Virus record (IMG/VR): IMGVR_UViG_3300025120_000537
Coordinates: 1-24,123 of that record
Strand: one strand, 5' to 3'
DNA from: a virus
DNA: 24,123 bases
Below are positions 16,721 through 23,580 of this stretch, piece after piece. Below the pieces are notes generated by a model. That model did not search any database. It worked only from the letters and a program-made list of their open reading frames with translations, and was not told the origin of the DNA. A program made the position numbers and the translations under genes. Each line of letters begins with the position of its first letter. Position 1 is the stretch's first letter.

Positions 16721-16915
16721 CTATCCTAATAAGTTATCTTCGTTACGTTTTTTTAATTCGACTAACCAATTAACCACACTTCTTTGTCCTGCTTTGAACC
16801 AAACTGTACGTTCATCATCTTTCAAATCAGCACTTTTTTCTGGAAAAACTTTGTCTAAAGTTTTAACAAGTTCTTCCACTGTGTATGGTAATTGTATATC
16901 ATCTAAAGGGTTCAT
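16721..16915 (-). CDS. Conserved small podovirus protein (64 aa), function unknown
   Basis: This acidic helical protein contains LPYTVEELVKTLDKVFPE and WFKAGQRSVVNWLVEL. The AGQRSVV.WL pattern is one I associate with small proteins ahead of the portal region in podoviruses. AAGGA lies 7 nt upstream of the ATG. It is the first gene after nrdB and follows the second copy of the 17-bp promoter-like element, so it may head the late head-gene transcript. I have no function to assign. Confidence 0.75.
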   Translation of the reverse strand: MNPLDDIQLPYTVEELVKTLDKVFPEKSADLKDDERTVWFKAGQRSVVNWLVELKKRNEDNLLG

Positions 16916-16924
16916 ATCTTTTTC

Positions 16925-16941
16925 CTTCTAATATGGGTACT
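16925..16941 (-). promoter_or_regulatory. Candidate phage RNA polymerase promoter, copy 2
   Basis: The minus-strand AGTACCCATATTAGAAG is identical over 17 bp to the element at 1384-1400. It fills most of the 27-bp spacer between nrdB and the head-gene cluster. The final AGAAG merges with the ribosome-binding site of the next gene (AGAAGGA), but the AGTACCCATATT part is not explained by translation. If it is a promoter, it would separate nucleotide-metabolism genes from virion genes. Confidence 0.5.
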
Positions 16942-16942
16942 A

Positions 16943-17893
16943 TTAGCCCCACAAATTTCCAGTCATACTACCTTTTGCATATTCAGTAGCACGGTTTTCA
17001 AAGAAATTTGTATGTTCTACGCCATTTAAAACCCAATCAAGCCAAGGCAATGGGTTATCTTTGACAGCAAAATTAGGTTTTAATCCTAATTGTAATAGTC
17101 TTCTGTCGGCTATGTGACGTATATATTGTTTAATTTGATTTGGCTCGATACCTTCTACTCCACCTTGTTCAAAAGCTAGGTCAATAAATTTATCTTCTAA
17201 TGATACCATATCTCTTGCAACATCGTATAAAGTTTTTTTGAAATCATCATTCCAAATATGTTTGTTCTCATCTATTAAAGCATGAAATAATTTTATCATG
17301 TTATCTACGTGATGACTTTCATCTCTTATGGACCAGGTAACTATCTGACACATACCTTTCATTTTTCCAAATCTTTGAAAGTTAAGTAACATTACAAAAG
17401 AAGCAAAAAGCTGCAATCCTTCTCCGAATGCTGAGAACGTTGCAAGTTCTCTAGCCATACCTTCTATACCTTCACCTTTACTTCTAAAAAGATAATCATG
17501 TTTATCAGCCATAGCTTTATATTCTTGGAATGCTTTGTATTCACTATCTGGTAATCCAATAGTATCATTAAGTAGTGAATAAGAATGAGCATGATTAGCT
17601 TCACTTGTTGCTATAGAAGACAACATCATTCTTATTTCTGGTGGTTTAAATTTTGGAATATAATTATCAAGGTACGCTTGAGCAATATCTACATCGCCTT
17701 GCGTAAAGAACTTTAATATTTGGGTAATTAAATTCTTTTCCTTTTCATTTAATCTTTCATTCCAGTCTCTTACATCTTCGGCTAAAGGCACTTCGCTTGG
17801 TAGCCAGTGCATTTTTTGTTGTTGGTCGTAAGCTTCAAAAGCCCATGGGTATTGAAACGGCTTGTAGTGATTTCTTTCTTTTAATAAACTCAT
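16943..17893 (-). CDS. nrdB: Ribonucleotide reductase small (beta, R2) subunit, class I
   Basis: This 316-residue diiron protein makes and holds the tyrosyl radical that NrdA needs to reduce ribonucleotides. All expected ligands are visible: Asp67 (TQGDVD), Glu98 and His101 (SEANHAHSY), Glu158 (FGEGLQ), and Glu192 and His195 (RDESHH). The radical Tyr105 is retained, so this is not a tyrosine-lacking variant. The residue numbers coincide with those of NrdF-type class Ib proteins, but no nrdI or nrdH is seen nearby, so the subclass stays open. The start codon overlaps the stop of the 56-aa gene (ATGA). It would work with NrdA encoded just upstream to supply dNTPs for phage replication. Confidence 0.93.
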   Translation of the reverse strand: MSLLKERNHYKPFQYPWAFEAYDQQQKMHWLPSEVPLAEDVRDWNERLNEKEKNLITQILKFFTQGDVDIAQAYLDNYIPKFKPPEIRMMLSSIATSEANHAHSYSLLNDTIGLPDSEYKAFQEYKAMADKHDYLFRSKGEGIEGMARELATFSAFGEGLQLFASFVMLLNFQRFGKMKGMCQIVTWSIRDESHHVDNMIKLFHALIDENKHIWNDDFKKTLYDVARDMVSLEDKFIDLAFEQGGVEGIEPNQIKQYIRHIADRRLLQLGLKPNFAVKDNPLPWLDWVLNGVEHTNFFENRATEYAKGSMTGNLWG

Positions 17894-18060
17894 CCTAATA
17901 GTTCTACTCCCTCTATAATAATTAATATAAATAACTCAATTACTAAAACACTGTGATACACAGTCCATAATATTGTTTGTTTTTCTTTTTTCTTTTTACT
18001 GCAAGTGCAATATTTTTTTCTTGGTTTGTCCATGTCGTCAAATATACTACTGTCTGTCAT
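17890..18060 (-). CDS. Small single-pass membrane protein (56 aa), unknown
   Basis: This short frame exactly fills the space between the 55-aa gene and nrdB, overlapping each as ATGA (start at 18060, stop at 17890). The product starts MTDSSIFDDMDKPRKKYC. It has a CTC pair (Cys18, Cys20), a KKKKEK cluster (22-27) and then one long hydrophobic segment (about 29-55, TILWTVYHSVLVIELF and ILIIIEG) with Glu42 and Glu50 inside it. The basic N-terminus predicts an N-in membrane anchor. The function is unknown; a small membrane-acting or lysis-related role is possible but unsupported. The two perfect stop/start overlaps argue that it is real. Confidence 0.72.
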   Translation of the reverse strand: MTDSSIFDDMDKPRKKYCTCSKKKKEKQTILWTVYHSVLVIELFILIIIEGVELLG

Positions 18061-18224
18061 TTTCCTTGTCCTCGATTTTTTAATTGTTTTCTGTTTCTTC
18101 CTTGTCGTTTCTTTTTATTCATCATGCTTGTGCTTGGTCTTCCACCAATGCTAGTCTTTTTATATCTAGACCTAGTTTCATGTGCTGAGTCATTTGATAA
18201 TAAATTGTTTTTCTTTTTTGCCAT
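18057..18224 (-). CDS. Small highly basic protein (55 aa) after nrdA, unknown
   Basis: The ATG at 18224 shares a base with the nrdA stop (TAATG); a longer in-frame start at 18245 would overlap nrdA and is less likely. The product begins MAKKKNNLLSNDSAHET and has SIGGRPSTSMMNKKKRQG and a terminus ending KNRGQGK. About a third of residues are Lys or Arg, with no hydrophobic segment, so nucleic-acid binding is plausible. The GRPSTS.MNK.KR pattern seems familiar from small marine phage proteins, but I know no function. It is coupled on both sides within the nrd operon. Confidence 0.7.
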   Translation of the reverse strand: MAKKKNNLLSNDSAHETRSRYKKTSIGGRPSTSMMNKKKRQGRNRKQLKNRGQGK

Positions 18225-19984
18225 TATGCGTGACAAGCTAGACACTCGTCTTCTTCTGCGTCTGGTCTAACTTTCCTTTCTATCTTGGTTGAAATTATTT
18301 CTGCTCTTTTAATTGCTTCTGAACGACAATAGTAAAGAGTCTTTAATCCTTTTTTCCAAGCTGACAAATGTAGTAAATGTAAATCTTTAATATTAACATC
18401 TGCTGTTACAAAAATATTTAAACTTTGTGACTGACAAATAAATTTCTGTCGGTCAGCAGCTAAGTCAATAACCCAACGTTGGTCTATTTCAATAGCAGTA
18501 GCAAACACATCTTTTTCCCAATCAGATAATTCTTTTAAATGACGTACTGAACCACGTTTAGCTAAAATACTTTTCCATGTAGTTTCATTATCTATTTCTT
18601 TTTCTTTTAATAATTTTTCTAAATATTTATTTTTCATTAAAAAAGTACCACTCATAGTTTTTTGACTATAAACATTTGCTCTAAGTGGTTCGATTGATGG
18701 ACTAGTGCTACCACAAATAATACTGCTAGTAGCGTTAGGTGCTACAGCTAATAAATGTGCGTTACGTAATCCAGTTCCTACCATGTCTGGTGCTTCACCT
18801 TTTTCTTCTGCTAGTTTTCTAGAAGTTTCTTCGGCTTGTAATTTTATATGTCTAAACATAGATAAGTTTTGACCTTTAGCTAAAGCACTTCCAAAAGGAA
18901 TTTTTTTACTTTGTAGATACGAATGGAAACCCATTGTCCCCAGTCCAATACTACGTTCACGCATAGCAGAATACTTAGCACGGTGTAAAACATCAGGAGC
19001 GTTATTAATAAAATACTCCAATACATTGTCGAGGAAGCGAACCACGTCAGGTATAAAGTTATTGTTTTCTTTCCATTCATCATATGTTTCTAAGTTAAGA
19101 GAAGACAAACAACATACTGCTGTTCGTTCTTCATTTGTTGGTAATGTAATTTCACTACATAAATTTGATTGATGTACTTTTAATCCAATTTTCTTCTGAG
19201 ACTCCGGCAAAGACTTTTGGATTGTGTCAATGAAACTGATATAAGGTTCACCAGTTGCCACTCTAGTCTCAAGAATTTTTTGCCATAGTTTTTTAGCAGA
19301 GACTTTTCTAACCACTCGTCCTGTATGTGGGTCAATAAGTTCCCAACTGTCATCGGCACTAGGGTCAACAGTGCATTTATCAATAACAGACATAAACTTA
19401 TCAGAGATATTAATACCATGGTGCAGATTAAGACACTTACGATGAATGTCCCCACCACTAGGTTTACGCATTTCAATAAACTCTTCAATTTCTGGATGTG
19501 ATATATCTTGGTATGCAGCATAACTTCCTCTCCTTGTTTTACCTTGGCTGAACGCTAACATTTCTGAGTCAACTACGTGCATGAAAGGAATTGAACCAGA
19601 CGATTGTGAGCCACCACTAGTTGACGTACCGTCACTTCTTATGTGTCCCCAATATCCACCAATTCCTCCACCCACTGAAGCTAACCAAGCATTCTCTGTG
19701 TAGTGTTCTGTTAATCCGACTCGACTATCTGGTACATAATTAAGAAAGCACGAAATAGGCATTCCTCTTTTAGTTCCACCATTAGTTAAGATAGGTGTAG
19801 AAAACATAAACCATAGATTAGAAGCATAAGAATATATTCTGTCAGCCATAGCAGAATCATCTGAAAATATTTTTGATACTCTATAGAATGCTTCTTGAGG
19901 ACTTTGCTCTTCCTCTGTTAAGTATCTATCTTTTAATATTCTCAGCCCTGCGTCTGACAATAATGCGTCTTTACTATAGTCCAT
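18224..19984 (-). CDS. nrdA: Ribonucleotide reductase large (alpha, R1) subunit, class I
   Basis: This 586-residue catalytic subunit reduces ribonucleoside diphosphates. I take the ATG at 19984 (MDYSKDALLS), which has GAGG 9 nt upstream and follows the upstream stop; an ATG five codons earlier overlaps that stop. Visible catalytic residues are Cys79 (ISCF) and Cys291 (AVCC) as the redox pair, Asn274-Cys276-Glu278 (NLCSEI) as radical site, Tyr551-Tyr552 (LYYCRS) in the radical path, and the C-terminal shuttle pair CLAC (581-584). At 586 residues against about 760 in E. coli, the N-terminal ATP-cone is absent, so dATP shut-off through that domain is not expected. It lies between gp6-type exonuclease and head genes, a usual place for inserted metabolic genes in marine podoviruses. 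Confidence 0.94.
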   Translation of the reverse strand: MDYSKDALLSDAGLRILKDRYLTEEEQSPQEAFYRVSKIFSDDSAMADRIYSYASNLWFMFSTPILTNGGTKRGMPISCFLNYVPDSRVGLTEHYTENAWLASVGGGIGGYWGHIRSDGTSTSGGSQSSGSIPFMHVVDSEMLAFSQGKTRRGSYAAYQDISHPEIEEFIEMRKPSGGDIHRKCLNLHHGINISDKFMSVIDKCTVDPSADDSWELIDPHTGRVVRKVSAKKLWQKILETRVATGEPYISFIDTIQKSLPESQKKIGLKVHQSNLCSEITLPTNEERTAVCCLSSLNLETYDEWKENNNFIPDVVRFLDNVLEYFINNAPDVLHRAKYSAMRERSIGLGTMGFHSYLQSKKIPFGSALAKGQNLSMFRHIKLQAEETSRKLAEEKGEAPDMVGTGLRNAHLLAVAPNATSSIICGSTSPSIEPLRANVYSQKTMSGTFLMKNKYLEKLLKEKEIDNETTWKSILAKRGSVRHLKELSDWEKDVFATAIEIDQRWVIDLAADRQKFICQSQSLNIFVTADVNIKDLHLLHLSAWKKGLKTLYYCRSEAIKRAEIISTKIERKVRPDAEEDECLACHA

Positions 19985-19988
19985 ATTT

Positions 19989-20246
19989 CTATTCCTCATC
20001 TTTCGGATAATTTATTTTGTGTGTTAAATGTAAATTTAATTGGTCAGTGTCAGTGTCTTTATCAATTAAAAAGTCAATGTATTGTCGAGCCTTTTTTAAA
20101 TCTTCAACTCCCCCTTTTAGTTTGTAACGACAAATGTATTTCACTACATTGCCTTGGCAAAAATTAAGTTTGTTTTTAATTATAAAATCAATAGGCTCGA
20201 TTGCGTGTTGTGTATAATGAGGTGGTTCTTTAATTATATCTGCCAT
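19989..20246 (-). CDS. DUF3310 family protein (related to T7 gp1.7 C-terminal region)
   Basis: This 85-residue protein carries the DUF3310 pattern: PPHYTQHAIEPIDFI, then FCQGNVVKYICRYKLKGG, then EDLKKARQYIDFLI. T7 gp1.7, a dTMP/dGMP kinase, has a similar segment at its C-terminal end (SHYM...GYCFGNILKYRLRAGKK). Here the domain stands alone. Its place directly before nrdA suggests a link to nucleotide metabolism, but activity is not proven for such short forms and no P-loop is present. The ATG overlaps the exonuclease gene end by 13 bp. Confidence 0.8.
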   Translation of the reverse strand: MADIIKEPPHYTQHAIEPIDFIIKNKLNFCQGNVVKYICRYKLKGGVEDLKKARQYIDFLIDKDTDTDQLNLHLTHKINYPKDEE

Positions 20247-20980
20247 CTAGTTACCTCACCAGTTTTCTTATTGTATTCACCGTGTCTTAAAATTCTAGCA
20301 ACTTGCGCTTGTTGAAAAGCGTCATGTTCTAGTAAACCTTCTTTAGCATACGCTTTGACAACTAGTTCCCATTGTTCTTTAACGGATAACTTTTTATCAT
20401 TAAGTATTTTTTGTGCTGTAACTTTTCCTATTTTTGGACAGCCAGAAAATCCATCAACTGAGTCACCAGTTAATGTTTGTATCATGTGCCAGTGGTCACA
20501 ATCTCTTTTAGAAAGTTTTTGTATTGTTCTACCGTCTTGACAAAGTTTACCTGGAATTTGTCTAAGGTCTTTATCAAGTGAACATATAATACGTTCTTCT
20601 TTTTTCTGTGGCTGTGTAGCTAGAATACCTAGAACATCATCTGCTTCTAAGTTTGGATAAATGATTGCGTCATACTCATCAATTAACCATTTTCTAATTG
20701 CCCCTAATATTAAAGGTTTACGTTTTGCTTTACGATTATCCTTATAGCTAGGTAAGATGTCTTTTCTAAAGTTGACACCGTCTGTTAGTGCAATTGTTAT
20801 GCTATCACCTTTTAGATTTTCTTTTAAATCTTCTATCTCTGATAGTGCAAGATATTTTCCGTGGTTCTCATCAGCGTGTAATGTCCAAACTGTTGAGTCT
20901 TCCCACTTAATACTATGCTCTGCCATAGTCGAAGCTTTATAAGCTATGATGTCCCCATCAATTAAAAGTCTTCTCTTCAT
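20234..20980 (-). CDS. 5'-3' exonuclease, T7 gp6-like (FEN/PIN-type)
   Basis: This 248-residue nuclease (T7 gp6 has 300) would remove RNA primers and degrade host DNA. Acidic metal ligands occur in family order: Asp8/Asp10 (IDGD), Asp67, Glu112-Asp114-Asp115 (LEADDVLG), Asp136/Asp138 (SLDKDLRQIPG) and Asp173/Asp176 (LTGDSVDGFSG). A helix-hairpin-helix-like CPKIGKVTAQ (181-190) follows. The arch motif NFRKDILPSYKDNRK (70-84) is present. AGGAGG, the clearest ribosome-binding site in the window, lies 9 nt before the ATG in a 23-bp spacer. Confidence 0.92.
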   Translation of the reverse strand: MKRRLLIDGDIIAYKASTMAEHSIKWEDSTVWTLHADENHGKYLALSEIEDLKENLKGDSITIALTDGVNFRKDILPSYKDNRKAKRKPLILGAIRKWLIDEYDAIIYPNLEADDVLGILATQPQKKEERIICSLDKDLRQIPGKLCQDGRTIQKLSKRDCDHWHMIQTLTGDSVDGFSGCPKIGKVTAQKILNDKKLSVKEQWELVVKAYAKEGLLEHDAFQQAQVARILRHGEYNKKTGEVTRWQI

Positions 20981-21003
20981 GGATTAATCCTCCTGTGGAT
21001 TGG

Positions 21004-21381
21004 TTAAGTTAAATTTTTTGATTGGAATAATTCTTTTAAAGGAATTAAAATGCACTTACTTGCATGGTGGTCACCAATCATTTTGTAGTTATCTTTAAAT
21101 TTGTCAGCTATCTTTTTTAATTTAGGTACTTCAAATATTATTTTACAATAATCTTCTTTGCCTATTGCTAATATGTGTACCCAATAGTCTGCTTCTGTTT
21201 TAGATAAGCCACTAGGTTTGCCCCAACATTCAACTTCAATTGCGATGTTGCCTGTCTTAGCCCACCAGTCTCTTTCTGTTTTTACTTCTAGTTTGTTTTT
21301 GTCCTGGTCCAGTAACGATACTATTTTCTTTTCTCGTTCTTGACCGTACTTTAAGTCTATATCAAATTTACTGTTCTTCAT
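21004..21381 (-). CDS. Putative PD-(D/E)XK nuclease-like protein
   Basis: In this 125-residue protein an N-terminal helix with Glu15/Glu17 precedes LEVKTERDWW, where Glu32-x-Lys34 could be the (D/E)XK catalytic pair. A strand (NIAIEVE, 45-51) and WGKPSGLSKTEADYWVHIL (53-71) follow. The PSG.S.T.ADYW pattern recurs in small phage proteins with nuclease-like folds. Its place between polymerase and exonuclease fits a role in replication or host-DNA breakdown, as T7 gp3 endonuclease I has, but it does not obviously align with gp3. The start overlaps the polymerase stop by one base (TAATG). Confidence 0.5.
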   Translation of the reverse strand: MKNSKFDIDLKYGQEREKKIVSLLDQDKNKLEVKTERDWWAKTGNIAIEVECWGKPSGLSKTEADYWVHILAIGKEDYCKIIFEVPKLKKIADKFKDNYKMIGDHHASKCILIPLKELFQSKNLT

Positions 21382-23090
21382 TAATGTGTCTCACTCCAAT
21401 TGTTTCCTATTTTATATTCGCCTGTTAACGGCACTCTTAATTTGAAGTGTTCACCAGTTCGTTTAATACATTCGACAGCCAACAATCCTATCTCTGTTGC
21501 TTCTTCTCTGTCACATTCAACTTGTATTTCATCGTGTACCCACAATACTTGTTGAACTCCAGAAAAGTTTTTAACAGCGTTGTCAAACTCAACTAACCAT
21601 TGTTTACAAACGGCTGCGCCTGCGCCTTGCAACAAAGTGTTTAATGCACTAAAAGTATTTCTTACTTTGATTTGTCTTTTGTCTAGACCTACCAAGTAAC
21701 CACGTTCAGCAGAAAGTTGTACTTGTTTGATTAATTTATTTAAAGCAGGTAACCTATCTAAGAAACGCTTTTTAACTTTTGCTGCTTCCTTGTTAGTCTT
21801 ACCAGTTACCTCTGCAATCTTTCCGACACCTGCGCCATAAAGCCAAGCGTACAAAAATCTTTTACTTTGGTCTCTGGTTTCTAAACCTGCATTGTGTTGA
21901 TTAGTAGTGTGTATATCACCGTTGACTACAATGTCAGCGTATGCACCACCATCAAATTTTGCAATGTAATGACCAAGCAATCGCAGCTCAAGTCCACTTA
22001 CATCTATTCCAATTAACACTTTACCTTTTGGTACTGTAAAGAGTTCTCGAAATTCTTTTCCGTAAGGTACACTTACTGAAGGTACTTGCTGTAGGTTAGG
22101 TTTCATTGCTGTTGCCCTACCAGTTACAGCGTTGTTAGTATTAACAGTGCCGTGTAGTCTTCCGTTACGTTCTAGTTTTAGATAAGCTTGATTACCTTCT
22201 GATAACATTCCAATTCTTTTTTCTAAAAGAAAATATTTTGCTAACAGTTTTGCTTCTGGATAATCTAAACTATTTAAAACTGTATCATCTACTTTTGCTT
22301 TACCGTCTGGTGTAAAGTCTTTTGGTTTCCAATTATACTTAGTCTTTAATCTATCAGCTATGTGTTGTCTGCTAGAAGGATTAAATATAATAACTTTATC
22401 TTTTAATTGTTTACCAGTTTTTTCTGAAACTCTTTTAACTGTTATAGGTTTAAAAGTTTCTTCCATTTCTGTTTTAATCTTGTCTCTTTGTCCAGACAAG
22501 TCAGCATAAAGTTTGATTGCTTTTTCTTTATCAAACAATACTCCATATCTTTCTTGTTTAGATATGAGAGCAGCTACATCGTGTTCGAGTTGCAAAGATT
22601 CTTCCGAATATTTTTTGCCCAAAATTATTTGGTATAAGTTATGTGTAACCTCTACGTCTTGTACACAATACTCTAACATTTCATTTGTAAACTCTTGCCA
22701 GTCTGTCTCAAACTCTTGCTTGTAATTCCCTAGTCTAACACCCCATGCTTTAAGGCTATGTTTGTTGACTAATTTTCTTGGGAAGTCTTTAGTATGTACA
22801 CGCTTCATGTCAGACTCCATTAAGTCAGACCATATTAACCGTGTAGCAACTAACGTATCAAAAACTTTTGCTTTAGTTTTGAAGTTATATAATTTCTCTA
22901 ACACAGGAATATCAAACTTAATAATATTATGTCCGATAATAAGTTCTGCATTCGTAAGTTTGTCTATGGCTTCATCCGTAGATAAAGTTAAGACTTGTTC
23001 CGTGTCTATATCTTTTAAGACTATGCAGTGTATTTTCGTACACTCTTCTAATAAGTTATCTGTTTCTATGTCAAAACAGTATTTGCTCAT
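21381..23090 (-). CDS. DNA polymerase, T7 gp5-like family A
   Basis: This 569-residue replicative polymerase has an intact proofreading domain: Asp7/Glu9 (FDIETD), Asp60 (NIIKFDIP) and Tyr141/Asp145 (YCVQDVEVT). Polymerase motifs are Asp363/Glu368 (IDVSGLELR), Arg406-Lys410-Tyr414 (RDQSKRFLY) and His519-Asp520-Glu521 (WVHDEIQVEC). They correspond to T7 D475, K522, Y526 and D654/E655. The C-terminus KIGNNWSETH matches T7 MGPNWAICH. The protein is about 135 residues shorter than T7 gp5 (704): only 23 residues separate ETF (211-213) from FNPSS (236), where T7 carries its thioredoxin-binding insertion. The start overlaps the previous stop as ATGA. Confidence 0.95.
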   Translation of the reverse strand: MSKYCFDIETDNLLEECTKIHCIVLKDIDTEQVLTLSTDEAIDKLTNAELIIGHNIIKFDIPVLEKLYNFKTKAKVFDTLVATRLIWSDLMESDMKRVHTKDFPRKLVNKHSLKAWGVRLGNYKQEFETDWQEFTNEMLEYCVQDVEVTHNLYQIILGKKYSEESLQLEHDVAALISKQERYGVLFDKEKAIKLYADLSGQRDKIKTEMEETFKPITVKRVSEKTGKQLKDKVIIFNPSSRQHIADRLKTKYNWKPKDFTPDGKAKVDDTVLNSLDYPEAKLLAKYFLLEKRIGMLSEGNQAYLKLERNGRLHGTVNTNNAVTGRATAMKPNLQQVPSVSVPYGKEFRELFTVPKGKVLIGIDVSGLELRLLGHYIAKFDGGAYADIVVNGDIHTTNQHNAGLETRDQSKRFLYAWLYGAGVGKIAEVTGKTNKEAAKVKKRFLDRLPALNKLIKQVQLSAERGYLVGLDKRQIKVRNTFSALNTLLQGAGAAVCKQWLVEFDNAVKNFSGVQQVLWVHDEIQVECDREEATEIGLLAVECIKRTGEHFKLRVPLTGEYKIGNNWSETH

Positions 23091-23368
23091 GTTTTTATTT
23101 TCCTTATTTTAATTACATTGACAGTAGGCATTGTTGTTATGTTACCTACGTCTCCTAACGTGCCGTTATCTTCAAAGTTAACGTCACCTACAATTATATG
23201 TACATCTTTGTCGGCTCTAATAAGCCAACCTGCTGTAATACAAATTGTTACTTTACTATTCTTTGCTTCTTTTAAATTTAACCAGGCACTATTACTGTTA
23301 ATATCTTTCCAGTAACAATGCACAAACGGTGCATCCAATATTTTTTTATGTATAGTTGGTAGTTTCAT
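23087..23368 (-). CDS. Small conserved phage protein (93 aa), unknown
   Basis: I take the ATG at 23368 (MKLPTIHKKILDAPF), which overlaps the previous stop as TAATG; an upstream in-frame frame would run 36 bp into that gene. The pattern WKD...NSAWLNLKEA, then ITAGWLIRADKDVHIIVG, then GNITTMPTVNVIKI resembles a short beta-rich phage family (W-D...S-W, a GWL...D central hairpin, a closing I-P-x-V-I-x-I strand). No catalytic motif is visible. It lies between helicase and polymerase genes and is coupled to both sides, which suggests a replication accessory or host-directed role without showing one. Confidence 0.7.
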   Translation of the reverse strand: MKLPTIHKKILDAPFVHCYWKDINSNSAWLNLKEAKNSKVTICITAGWLIRADKDVHIIVGDVNFEDNGTLGDVGNITTMPTVNVIKIRKIKT

Positions 23369-23580
23369 TAGTGTACTGTTGCCATTTCTACAGTTACTCG
23401 ACACGCAGCTTCCTCAAACATTGAAACTTCATTCAACATTAATTCACAAGCTAGTCTAACTGTTGTGTTGGGGACTTGAATAGTTGCCATCTTATAAGGA
23501 TTCTTTTTACAAAGTTCGATAGCGTCACTTACTTCTTTAGTAACGTTCCAACTTGTTTTAATATTAGAAATCCCTTTCAT
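23368..23580 (-). CDS. Hypothetical protein (70 aa) between helicase and polymerase genes
   Basis: The ATG at 23580 has GGAGG about 5 nt upstream and overlaps the helicase gene end by 17 bp. The product begins MKGISNIKTSWNVTKEV and is predicted mixed helix and strand, with no membrane segment. It ends EEAACRVTVEMATVH. I do not recognise it. A good ribosome-binding site and the coupled stop/start downstream support expression. Confidence 0.65.
   Translation of the reverse strand: MKGISNIKTSWNVTKEVSDAIELCKKNPYKMATIQVPNTTVRLACELMLNEVSMFEEAACRVTVEMATVH

Noticed and set aside
18880-19521. Two minus-strand frames of 67 and 113 codons inside nrdA
   Set aside because: They are hydrophobic out-of-frame shadows of the well-supported nrdA reading frame.
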